Below, piece by piece: positions 7,504 to 14,124 of a stretch of 19,647 nucleotides of DNA. How positions within the stretch are numbered: position 1 is the stretch's first letter; the number at the start of each line of letters is the position of its first letter. Both the position numbers and the translations under genes were made by a program. Origin of the DNA: an uncultured Roseiflexaceae bacterium (lineage in GTDB: Bacteria > Chloroflexota > Chloroflexia > Chloroflexales > Roseiflexaceae); assembly GCA_903868295.1 (NCBI GenBank), contig CAIPUQ010000571.1:1-19647 (forward strand), given 5' to 3'. The notes under the pieces were generated by a model. The model searched no databases and was not told the DNA's origin. It saw nothing but the letters and a program-made list of their open reading frames with translations.

Positions 7504-7538
7504 AGCAACCTCTGTCTAACAATACTGCGCGCAGTATA
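7497..7538. promoter_or_regulatory. Divergent promoter region with a perfect 16-bp palindrome
   Basis: ATACTGCGCGCAGTAT at 7522-7537 is a perfect palindrome in the 56-base gap between two divergent genes. On the minus strand TATACT (7538-7533) is a good -10 for the small membrane protein/udp pair. On the plus strand TTGCCA (7497-7502) and AATACT (7521-7526), 18 bases apart, could serve the 7560 gene. The palindrome overlaps both -10 elements, as expected for an operator. The palindrome is certain; the promoter roles are inferred. Confidence 0.5.
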
Positions 7539-7559
7539 GCCTAATTACAAGGAGAACAC

Positions 7560-8054
7560 ATGACTCCACCCGACACACTCAACGCAATTGGCGTCCTGAC
7601 GCGCCGCGAAATCGAAGCACGGCTCTTGGCACCACTCATTGATGCATTTGCGCAGACCAGCGACCGTGCCCAGGTCATTGCAACGGTCCGAGACACCATC
7701 GCCGATATCGCTCGCAACCAAGGTGCCGAGATGGCCCGTGCATATGGCGAAGCGACAATAGCGAACTTCGCTGATTCACTCAAACTCTGGACCAAAGACG
7801 ACGCATTGGTCATTGATATTGTCGAACACAGTACGACTGCATTTGGGTTCAACGTGACCCGCTGTCGCTACGCAGAGTTATACACCGCACTCGGGCTGGC
7901 AGAACTCGGCGCGGTGTTTTCGTGCAATCGAGATGCGGCCCTGATTGAAGGGTTTTCTGCGGACATTCGCCTCACACGGACGCAGACAATCATGGAAGGC
8001 GCCCCGTTCTGCGACTTTCGCTACCGCGTGGTTCAGACTCCCAGTGATGAGTGA
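7560..8054 (+). CDS. ATC-hydrolase family protein (PF14196-like)
   Basis: A 164-residue cytoplasmic protein resembling the L-2-amino-thiazoline-4-carboxylic acid hydrolase family, named for an enzyme of bacterial L-cysteine production from a thiazoline precursor, but mostly of unknown substrate. The N-terminal half is helical. The conserved C-terminal core shows FNVTRCRYAELYTALG (97-112), SCNRDAALIEGF (121-132) and TRTQTIMEGAPFCDFRYR (139-156), with Cys102, Cys122 and Cys151 plus Asp125 and Asp152 as likely active-site residues. The start is clear: AAGGAG at 7549-7554, five bases before the ATG. It diverges from the membrane protein/udp pair and is followed by the rpsB promoter. Family placement is from memory of the motif pattern; the substrate here is not known. 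Confidence 0.75.
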   Translation: MTPPDTLNAIGVLTRREIEARLLAPLIDAFAQTSDRAQVIATVRDTIADIARNQGAEMARAYGEATIANFADSLKLWTKDDALVIDIVEHSTTAFGFNVTRCRYAELYTALGLAELGAVFSCNRDAALIEGFSADIRLTRTQTIMEGAPFCDFRYRVVQTPSDE

Positions 8055-8073
8055 GCGCAACCTACTCCAGGTA

Positions 8074-8082
8074 TGGTATAAT
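8074..8082 (+). promoter_or_regulatory. Extended -10 promoter of the rpsB cluster
   Basis: TGG directly followed by TATAAT (8077-8082) makes a strong extended -10. The -35 region near 8054-8059 is poor. The ten bases GTATGGTATA are identical to those in the rplY promoter. Transcription would start near 8089, giving a leader of about 110 bases. Confidence 0.72.
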
Positions 8083-8088
8083 TTCCAG

Positions 8089-8197
8089 CGGTGTTCTATA
8101 TCACACACCTCCCGACCAGTGAATCCTGCGCTCATGGCGTCTCACTCGGGCTGACGGGGGTGGCGGATACGTTCTACGTATGATGAAGGAGTCTCCC
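8089..8197 (+). promoter_or_regulatory. Long 5' leader of rpsB, possible S2-responsive element
   Basis: About 110 untranslated bases precede rpsB. A helix can be drawn from CCGA and GTGA pairing with TCAC and TCGG (bulge on the left arm) around an inner CGC/GCG hairpin, followed by a purine-rich stretch and then AAGGAG. Autogenous control of rpsB-tsf by S2 through the leader is known in E. coli; whether this leader does the same is inference. Confidence 0.35.
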
Positions 8198-8977
8198 ATG
8201 ACTGAAGGCAACAGCCGGATCGCGTCCCTGCGCGCACTGCTCGAGGCAGGCGCACACTTTGGCCACCAAACCCGCCGTTGGAATCCCAAAATGAAGCCGT
8301 TCATCTTCGGCGCTCGCAATGGGATCCACGTGCTCGACCTGCAACAGACGGTCGACGGGTTGAATGGCGCGTACAACTACATCACCGACATGGTCGCCGC
8401 TGGCGGCAAGGTGCTGTTTGTTGGCACCAAAAAGCAAGCCCAAGAGACCATCCAGCAAGAAGCAACCCGTGCCGGTCAGCACTACATCACGCAGCGCTGG
8501 TTGGGCGGTACGATGACCAATTTCTCGACCATTCGGCGCCGCTTGCGCTACCTGGCCGACCTCGAAGCACAGCGCGACCGCGGTGATTTCAGCCGGTTGA
8601 CCAAAGCCGAAGCCGGCAAGCGTCTCGAAGAAATCGAGAAGCTCTACAAGGTGTTCAGTGGTATCAAAACGATGGACCGCGTGCCCGGAGCTATCTTCAT
8701 CGTCGACCCACACAAAGAATCATTGGCCCTCGCCGAAGCAATCAAAGTCGGCATTCCGGTTGTGGCAATGGTCGACACCAACTGTGACCCAGACAATATC
8801 GACTACATCATTCCAAGCAACGACGATGCCATTCGTAGCATCCGCTTGGTGACATCACGCATCGCCGACGCCGCCATCGAAGGCATGACCCGCCGTGAAT
8901 CCGCTCGTGGCGACCATGGTCAGACCCAGGCTGCGTTGATGAATGCTGCCGCTGACGTCGCTACCGACAAAGAATAA
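8198..8977 (+). CDS. rpsB: 30S ribosomal protein uS2
   Basis: Small-subunit ribosomal protein S2, needed for S1 binding and late 30S assembly. The ATG at 8198 is preferred over those at 8180 and 8183: AAGGAG (8186-8191) sits seven bases before it, and would overlap the coding part if the earlier starts were used. This gives 259 aa. Family signatures: LLEAGAHFGHQTRRWNPKMK near the start, GARNGIHVLDLQQT, VLFVGTKKQAQ, RWLGGTMTNFSTI, the coiled insertion KRLEEIEKLYKVFSGI, PGAIFIVDPHKE, and VAMVDTNCDPD...IPSNDDAIRSIRL near the end. First gene of the rpsB-tsf-pyrH-frr-uppS-cdsA-rseP cluster. Identification is secure. Confidence 0.97.
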   Translation: MTEGNSRIASLRALLEAGAHFGHQTRRWNPKMKPFIFGARNGIHVLDLQQTVDGLNGAYNYITDMVAAGGKVLFVGTKKQAQETIQQEATRAGQHYITQRWLGGTMTNFSTIRRRLRYLADLEAQRDRGDFSRLTKAEAGKRLEEIEKLYKVFSGIKTMDRVPGAIFIVDPHKESLALAEAIKVGIPVVAMVDTNCDPDNIDYIIPSNDDAIRSIRLVTSRIADAAIEGMTRRESARGDHGQTQAALMNAAADVATDKE

Positions 8978-8985
8978 TATGCCGA

Positions 8986-9019
8986 ACATGGGGAATGCGC
9001 ACTGCGCCATTCCCCATGT
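8986..9019. repeat. Intercistronic hairpin between rpsB and tsf
   Basis: A perfect 12-bp stem pairs 8986-8997 with 9008-9019; the ten loop bases can add a small CGC/GCG extension. No T-run follows, so it is not a standard terminator. It ends 14 bases before the AAAGGAG of tsf, and may tune or stabilise the downstream message. Confidence 0.7.
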
Positions 9020-9046
9020 GCTTACCTACCAACAAAGGAGCTCCCC

Positions 9047-9577
9047 GTGGCTGAAGTAACCGCACAAATGGTCAAAGAACTGCGCGAACGCACAGGCGCA
9101 GGCATCAAAGAATGTAAGGACATCTTGGCACAGACCGATGGCAACATGGACAAAGCCATCGAAGTGTTGCGCGAGCGTGGCCTCAAAGTCAGCGATAAAG
9201 TCAAGGGTCGTGACGCCAACGAAGGCCGCATCGAAATGTACGTCCATAACGGCGCCAAGATGGCCGCAATGGTCGAAATCAACTGCGAAACAGACTTCGT
9301 TGCCCGTACCCCAGACTTTTTGGAACTCTGCAAGAACATTGCAATGCACATCGCTGCAGTGAATCCAAAGTACGTGACGACTGACGAAGTCCCTGAAGCA
9401 GAAGCAGCAGCGAGCGGGTTGACCGCTGCGAAATACTACGAAGAAGTCGTGTTGCTCAAGCAGCCATACGTGCGCAATCCTTCGCAGACGATCGAAGACA
9501 TGATTCAGGCAGCAGTTGCCAAACTGCGAGAAAACATCGTTGTCCGACGATTCACCCGCTACGAAATCGGTAACTAA
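9047..9577 (+). CDS. tsf: Translation elongation factor Ts, short form
   Basis: Guanine-nucleotide exchange factor for EF-Tu. It starts at GTG 9047 with AAAGGAG at 9034-9040. The N-terminal UBA-like helices (VKELRERTGAGIKECKDILAQTDGNMDKAIEVLRERG is the pattern across 9-45) bind EF-Tu. The core carries NCETDFVART, the motif that disrupts magnesium binding in EF-Tu. At 176 aa it is much shorter than the E. coli protein (283 aa) and lacks the second core subdomain and coiled-coil, like the Thermus-type short EF-Ts, which works as a dimer. It is flanked on both sides by strong hairpins, which may set its level independently of rpsB and pyrH. Identification is secure. Confidence 0.96.
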   Translation: MAEVTAQMVKELRERTGAGIKECKDILAQTDGNMDKAIEVLRERGLKVSDKVKGRDANEGRIEMYVHNGAKMAAMVEINCETDFVARTPDFLELCKNIAMHIAAVNPKYVTTDEVPEAEAAASGLTAAKYYEEVVLLKQPYVRNPSQTIEDMIQAAVAKLRENIVVRRFTRYEIGN

Positions 9578-9581
9578 ACCA

Positions 9582-9617
9582 AACAAGCAGCGGAGGCATT
9601 TGCCTCCGCTGCTTGTT
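9582..9617. repeat. Intercistronic hairpin between tsf and pyrH
   Basis: Bases 9582-9598 are the exact reverse complement of 9601-9617, a stem of about 16 bp with a minimal loop. It is symmetrical and GC-rich but has no T-run, so read-through into pyrH, whose ATG is only 14 bases beyond, seems intended. The tip GGCATTTGCC resembles the tips of two true terminators in the window. Confidence 0.75.
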
Positions 9618-9630
9618 GAATGGATGAATC

Positions 9631-10359
9631 ATGACTACTGCGAAGTTCAAACGCATCCTCCTCAAACTCAGTGGTGAAGCCCTCGCAGGCGCACACGAAC
9701 AGACGATTGACCAGAGCGTGCTTGAATTCTACGCACGCGAAATACGTGCAATTCACGAGCTCGGCGTCGAAATCGCGGTCGTCGTCGGCGGTGGCAATAT
9801 CTGGCGTGGTGGTCAAAAAGCCATCGCACTGGGTATGGATCCTGCGCAATCCCATTACATGGGGATGCTCGCGACCATCATCAATGCACTTGCACTCCAA
9901 GATGCACTCGAGCGTCATGGCATGCATACCCGCACCATGACCGCCATCAAAATGGACGAAGTCACCGAACCATACCTCCGTCGCCGCGCTGCACGTCACC
10001 TCGAGAAGCGTCGTGTTGTTATTCTGGCCGCTGGCACTGGTAATCCATACTTCAGCACAGATTCTGCTGCCGCCTTGCGTGCCGCAGAGATGCACTGTGA
10101 AGTCATCCTGATGGCCAAAAATGGTGTCGATGGTGTCTATACTGCAGACCCTCGTCGCCATCCAGACGCCACCCGTTATGACAAACTGACCTACATGGAT
10201 GCAATCCAACAAGGCTTGACCGTGATGGATAGCACCGCATTGACCTTCTGCATGGACAACAATATTCCCATTGTCGTCTTCAATCCCAACGACCCCGGCA
10301 CCATTCGTCGAATCCTGATGGGCGAACACGTCGGTACACTCGTGAGCAACGAAAGGTAA
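9631..10359 (+). CDS. pyrH: UMP kinase
   Basis: Phosphorylates UMP to UDP with ATP in pyrimidine nucleotide synthesis; in bacteria a hexameric amino-acid-kinase fold protein regulated by GTP and UTP. 242 aa, usual length. Motifs: RILLKLSGEALAG (8-20), the glycine-rich AVVVGGGNIWRG (49-60) for phosphate binding, GMLATIINALALQDALE (78-94), AAGTGNPYFSTDSAAALRA (133-151), and MAKNGVDGVYTADPRRHP for the base and Mg-ATP. The ribosome site is weak (GGATGA), which fits dependence on the hairpin or on translation of the upstream message. Sits in the standard place between tsf and frr. Confidence 0.97.
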   Translation: MTTAKFKRILLKLSGEALAGAHEQTIDQSVLEFYAREIRAIHELGVEIAVVVGGGNIWRGGQKAIALGMDPAQSHYMGMLATIINALALQDALERHGMHTRTMTAIKMDEVTEPYLRRRAARHLEKRRVVILAAGTGNPYFSTDSAAALRAAEMHCEVILMAKNGVDGVYTADPRRHPDATRYDKLTYMDAIQQGLTVMDSTALTFCMDNNIPIVVFNPNDPGTIRRILMGEHVGTLVSNER

Positions 10360-10365
10360 TTCACT

Positions 10366-10923
10366 ATGATTAACGAAGTGCTCAAAGACGCCGAAGTGCG
10401 CCTCAAAAAGACCGCCGAAGCATTGCGACATTCACTCGTGAGCATTCGCACCGGGCGTGCAACTCCTGCGTTGGTCGAACACATGCAGGTCGAAGCATAT
10501 GGTGATATGCTGCCCCTCAATCAGATGGCTTCGATTACCACTCCAGATCCACGGATGATTGTGATCCAACCATTCGATGCCAGCATGATCAAATCCATCG
10601 AAAAGGCCATCAAAGTGTCTGACTTGGGACTCAACCCCAACAACGATGGCCGTATCATCCGCCTGAACTTGCCACCCCTCACAGAGGACCGCCGTCGCGA
10701 ACTCGTCAAGCAGGTCAAATCCCGCGTCGAAGAGAGCAAAGTGGCGTTGCGAAATGTCCGCCGTGAAGGCATGGAATCACTCAAAGAACTCGAGTCTGAG
10801 AAGATGATTTCCGAAGACGAGCAACGGCGCGGTGGTGAGAAGCTCCAAGAACTGGTGGACAAAGCCACCAAAGAGCTCGAACTGATCGGATCACACAAAG
10901 AGGCAGAAGTGCTGGAGATCTAG
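10366..10923 (+). CDS. frr: Ribosome recycling factor
   Basis: Together with EF-G it splits post-termination ribosomes. 185 aa, the canonical length. Motifs: SLVSIRTGRATPALVEHMQVEAYG in the first domain junction (25-48), LNQMASITTPDPRMIVIQPFD, IEKAIKVSDLGLNPNNDGRIIRLNLPPLTEDRRRELVK, then the long helix RVEESKVALRNVRREGMESLKELE and the closing helix QELVDKATKELELIGSHKEAEVLEI. Six bases separate it from pyrH, with AAAGG overlapping the pyrH end as ribosome site. Identification is secure. Confidence 0.97.
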   Translation: MINEVLKDAEVRLKKTAEALRHSLVSIRTGRATPALVEHMQVEAYGDMLPLNQMASITTPDPRMIVIQPFDASMIKSIEKAIKVSDLGLNPNNDGRIIRLNLPPLTEDRRRELVKQVKSRVEESKVALRNVRREGMESLKELESEKMISEDEQRRGGEKLQELVDKATKELELIGSHKEAEVLEI

Positions 10924-10930
10924 GTACACC

Positions 10931-11659
10931 ATGACCGATGCAACCGCGAGCACTGACAACCAGCGTATCCCCCGGCACATTGGCATCATCATGGATGGCA
11001 ATGGACGCTGGGCGACCCAAAAAGGTCGTTCACGTCACGCCGGGCACCGCGCGGGAGTCGAAAACATCCAGCCGATAATTCGCGCAGCTGCAGACATGGG
11101 CGTCAAATTTTTGTCACTCTATGCGTTTTCTACCGAAAACTGGCGTCGCCCTTCGCTCGAAGTCCAAGGGCTGATGATGTTACTCGGCGAATTCCTTGAT
11201 CGCGAAGTCGACACACTGATCAAAGAAAATGTGCGCATCCAACACCTTGGTTCACTCACTGGCATTGCGCCACACTTGGCGGACAAAATCCGTCACTCTG
11301 TTGCACGTACCGCACACTGTACCCGGATTACTCTCTGTGTTGCATTCAACTACAGTGGTCGTCAAGATATTGTGAATGCAGTCAAATCTATCCTTGCCAG
11401 TGGCGCATCAGCGGATGATGTGACTGAACAACGTATCAGTGAACACCTCTCGAGTCATGGGGTGCCTGATTTGGACCTCATCATCCGCACCAGCGGTGAG
11501 TGGCGCCTGTCGAACTTTATGATATGGGAAGCAGCCTATAGTGAATACTGGCCGACACAAGTGTATTGGCCGGACTTCACTCCGCAATTGTTACAGCAGG
11601 CGATAGACGATTATGGTAAACGAGACCGCCGGTACGGGGGCGTTGGGTCCAAAGCCTAA
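10931..11659 (+). CDS. uppS: Undecaprenyl diphosphate synthase (cis-prenyltransferase)
   Basis: Makes the C55 lipid carrier for peptidoglycan and other wall polymers by adding isoprene units to farnesyl diphosphate. 242 aa. Motifs: IPRHIGIIMDGNGRWA (13-28) with the catalytic Asp22 and the adjacent Asn/Arg, GHRAGVENI, FLSLYAFSTENWRRP, VAFNYSGRQDIV, and IIRTSGEWRLSNFMIWEAAYSE with the conserved Arg residues for diphosphate binding. The tail WPDFTPQLLQQAIDDYGKRDRRYGG is typical. Seven bases follow frr, and the 3' end overlaps cdsA by 47 bases, pointing to coupled translation. The ribosome site is weak. Confidence 0.96.
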   Translation: MTDATASTDNQRIPRHIGIIMDGNGRWATQKGRSRHAGHRAGVENIQPIIRAAADMGVKFLSLYAFSTENWRRPSLEVQGLMMLLGEFLDREVDTLIKENVRIQHLGSLTGIAPHLADKIRHSVARTAHCTRITLCVAFNYSGRQDIVNAVKSILASGASADDVTEQRISEHLSSHGVPDLDLIIRTSGEWRLSNFMIWEAAYSEYWPTQVYWPDFTPQLLQQAIDDYGKRDRRYGGVGSKA

Positions 11660-12497
11660 CCCTGTTTTGCAACGGATTTTAACGGTCGTTCCGTTACTCC
11701 CCATTCTCATCGCACTGCTCTGGTGGTCTGTCACCAGTGTGGCGATCCTTGTCCTGATTGCATCATTCATTTGCCTGAGCGAAATTTTTGGAAGTATGGC
11801 AGAGCGCAAACTCCGCCCGTACCTCCCGTTTTGGTACATATTTGCCGGCGCATTAGTCGGTAGCGCATGGCGTGATTCCGGCAACATAGCAACGTTTGCA
11901 CCAGTCATTGCAATTGGCACGATCATTTCGTTGTGTATCGCGGTCCTGCGTCCCGAAGAAGAACAGCCGCTCTACTCGTGGGCGTTCAGTTTGGCTGCAA
12001 TGCTCTATGTTCCGTTCCTGCTCTCGCACCTTGTATTGTTGCGCACCGTCGAAACGCCACTCAATCCCACTGCACTCATCACAGGCGTCAGCTCAGGGTT
12101 TGCATGGATTGTTTTTACGTTGGCAACCACATGGCTCGGCGATACCTGCGCATACTTCACCGGTCGGAGTTTTGGCAAAACACCACTTGCTCCGCGACTC
12201 AGCCCCAAAAAAACCTGGGAAGGCAGCATTGGTGGCTTTTTTGGTGCCATCATTACCGCAATTGCGGTCTCGGCATTGTTTGGCCTGCCAATGTCGCTTC
12301 CGCTTACTATCGCACTCGGCGCACTCGCGGGAGTCCTTGGCCCGATCGGCGACCTGGCCGAATCACATATCAAACGCCAGCTCGGCGTCAAAGACGCTGG
12401 GTCGATCCTGCCGGGGCATGGTGGTATGCTCGATCGAATCGATTCCATTTTGTTTATGGTCCCAGTGATGTTTTATATCATTACCGCCCTGTACTAG
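11613..12497 (+). CDS. cdsA: Phosphatidate cytidylyltransferase (CDP-diglyceride synthase)
   Basis: Integral membrane enzyme that makes CDP-diacylglycerol from phosphatidate and CTP for phospholipid synthesis. 294 aa from ATG 11613; a TTG at 11643 is an alternative that would shorten the overlap with uppS from 47 to 17 bases. There are about seven or eight hydrophobic segments. The catalytic half is clear: GDTCAYFTGRSFGKTPLAPR (176-195), LSPKKTWEGSIGG (196-208), and GDLAESHIKRQLGVKDAGS (246-264) running into ILPGHGGMLDRIDS (265-278), which is the family signature with its metal-binding Asp residues. Only the exact start is uncertain. Confidence 0.95.
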   Translation: MVNETAGTGALGPKPNPVLQRILTVVPLLPILIALLWWSVTSVAILVLIASFICLSEIFGSMAERKLRPYLPFWYIFAGALVGSAWRDSGNIATFAPVIAIGTIISLCIAVLRPEEEQPLYSWAFSLAAMLYVPFLLSHLVLLRTVETPLNPTALITGVSSGFAWIVFTLATTWLGDTCAYFTGRSFGKTPLAPRLSPKKTWEGSIGGFFGAIITAIAVSALFGLPMSLPLTIALGALAGVLGPIGDLAESHIKRQLGVKDAGSILPGHGGMLDRIDSILFMVPVMFYIITALY

Positions 12498-12587
12498 AGA
12501 CATAGTGTACAAACCCTCATCTCGTTTTCACCCATCGTATCGGATTGCACTACTACAATATCGTAAGTACAGTGAAAAAGGGTGCAT

Positions 12588-13694
12588 ATGAACGGTCTTC
12601 TGTCTATTTTCGGCTTTTTGATTTTGCTTGGTATTCTGGTGATTGCCCACGAACTGGGCCACTTTTTGACCGCTCGGTTTTTCAAGATACCGGTCGATGA
12701 ATTTGGCGTCGGCTTCCCACCACGTGCAAAAGTATTGGCAACGCACAACGGCGTCAAGTACACCCTCAACTGGCTCCCCATCGGGGGATTTGTCCGCTTT
12801 ACCACTGCTGACGGTACGGACAGCGCCAATTATGGAATCGGCACGCTCCGCGAGGCTCCGATTTATCAACGCATCCTCGTTCTGATTGCAGGCCCATTGA
12901 TGAATATCGCGGTAGCGGCCATCATCTATACGGGGATTGCACTGAGCGTAGGGATACAAGTAGCCGATCCTGGCCTGGTGGTGAACCAAGTCTTCCCTGA
13001 CTCTCCTGCACAACGGGCAGGACTGCTCAAAGATGATATCGTGCTGCAGATTGGGACTGCAGGACCAATTACCCCAGGTGCCGAAATTGGCCCGATTGCC
13101 CGCGACAACCTCGGCGTCGCGATCCCCATGACTATTGTACGGAACGGTACAGAACAAACACTGACCATTACTCCGGGACCCTGGAGCTATCAAGAATCAT
13201 CGAGTCCTGCGGGATTTGGCTTCGGATATCAGCCTAACTCCCACATCGAAGATGCGTCAGTCTTTAGCGCAATCGGATATGGCTTCAAAACGACGTATGT
13301 GGTGTCGGTGTCGATGATTGAAGGCCTGAGCACGTGGATCCAAAGCTTGCTCGGCCTCGCACCCAAGATCGAAAATGCAGGCATGACCGGCATTGTTGGG
13401 ATGGCGCGCAGCACCGGAGAGATTATCGAACGTGATGGTTGGCTGGGCTACTTCAACTGGATGGCGATTATTAGTCTCAATCTCGCGGTGTTTAACCTCT
13501 TACCAATCCCTGCGCTCGACGGCAGTCATATTCTGTTTGCACTCATCGAGGCTATCCGACGCAAGCGCATCCCTCTCGAATACGAATCACGTGTCCACTT
13601 CGCCGGCTTTGCGTTGCTCATGTTGATGATGGTCGTCGTCACCATTAGCGATGTGCAAGGCTGGGTGAATGGGTCTTCGGTGTTCGGGAACTAG
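12588..13694 (+). CDS. rseP: RIP metalloprotease, RseP/SpoIVFB-type site-2 protease
   Basis: Membrane-embedded zinc protease that cuts anti-sigma factors or other membrane substrates within the bilayer. ATG 12588 is preferred to GTG 12582: AAGGG lies five bases before it. 368 aa. Domains: first helix with the zinc motif HELGH (21-25), a membrane-loop FPPRAK, a membrane helix near 95-120, a single PDZ domain at about 122-197 (PGLVVNQVFPDSPAQRAGLLKDD is its ligand-binding region), and NLLPIPALDG (303-312), which supplies the third zinc ligand, then a last helix (FALLMLMMVVVTI). The 90-base gap after cdsA suggests a possible local promoter, though none is convincing. The usual neighbour dxr is absent here. 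Confidence 0.95.
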   Translation: MNGLLSIFGFLILLGILVIAHELGHFLTARFFKIPVDEFGVGFPPRAKVLATHNGVKYTLNWLPIGGFVRFTTADGTDSANYGIGTLREAPIYQRILVLIAGPLMNIAVAAIIYTGIALSVGIQVADPGLVVNQVFPDSPAQRAGLLKDDIVLQIGTAGPITPGAEIGPIARDNLGVAIPMTIVRNGTEQTLTITPGPWSYQESSSPAGFGFGYQPNSHIEDASVFSAIGYGFKTTYVVSVSMIEGLSTWIQSLLGLAPKIENAGMTGIVGMARSTGEIIERDGWLGYFNWMAIISLNLAVFNLLPIPALDGSHILFALIEAIRRKRIPLEYESRVHFAGFALLMLMMVVVTISDVQGWVNGSSVFGN

Positions 13695-13731
13695 TCGATT
13701 CACAGATTGCTCACACCGAACGGAAGTACGT

Positions 13732-14061
13732 ATGTTGCCCACTACTCAACTCGCTGAACGCGATATCATCGAACAGAAGGCGTTCATCATTCAGGCTATT
13801 CAAGCGCATCTGAGTGGGGCAGCCACAATAGATGCGCTTGCAGGGTGGGCGCTCAAAGCGTTCCATTCGTTGTATAGCGATGATCAAGACGTCATTGAGC
13901 AACCCGAAGAAGCCGATGACGATGTCGACGCAGACGAAGAAGCAGATGCAGACGAGACAGTCATCGAATCGGTGCTCGACCTCTTGATGTTTGCTGACAC
14001 CCCAGAGTTTGCGTTGAGCCCAGCACAGCTGACTGATGCAATCGTCGATCTGAAGCGCTAG
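13732..14061 (+). CDS. Small acidic protein of unknown function
   Basis: A 109-residue protein, not recognised. ATG 13732 is chosen because CGGAAG lies just upstream and because the open frame before it overlaps rseP. It has three parts: an N-terminal helical region (about 8-48) with ERDIIEQKAFIIQAIQAHLSG and a hydrophobic patch DALAGWALKAFHSLY; an acidic linker (about 49-76) very rich in Asp and Glu; and a second helical region (about 77-109) ending ALSPAQLTDAIVDLKR. No membrane segment, signal peptide or metal motif is seen. The overall shape suggests a small soluble protein that binds a basic partner, which is speculation. It lies 37 bases after rseP and just before a terminator, so it probably ends the rpsB transcript. 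Confidence 0.72.
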   Translation: MLPTTQLAERDIIEQKAFIIQAIQAHLSGAATIDALAGWALKAFHSLYSDDQDVIEQPEEADDDVDADEEADADETVIESVLDLLMFADTPEFALSPAQLTDAIVDLKR

Positions 14062-14081
14062 CTAATCCGCCAATCCGCACA

Positions 14082-14113
14082 AAACGCCCCGTGGCATATG
14101 CCACAGGGCGTTT
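14082..14113. terminator. Bidirectional terminator between convergent genes
   Basis: AAACGCCC (14082-14089) pairs with GGGCGTTT (14106-14113); past one C/A mismatch the stem continues as GTGGC/GCCAC with tip GGCATATGCC. On the minus strand the stem ends in TTTT, and on the plus strand in TTT. It lies between the 13732 gene and the end of the convergent GerMN gene, and can serve both. Confidence 0.8.
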
Positions 14114-14124
14114 CGTCGCAGACT

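Noticed and set aside
9574..10431. Minus-strand frame of 285 codons opposite pyrH
   Set aside because: Antisense mirror of a gene with strong codon bias; rich in His, Cys and Phe and without a plausible start.
12545..12573. TTGCAC-N17-TACAGT as the rseP promoter
   Set aside because: Transcription would start at or after the ribosome site, leaving almost no leader, so it does not fit the chosen start.
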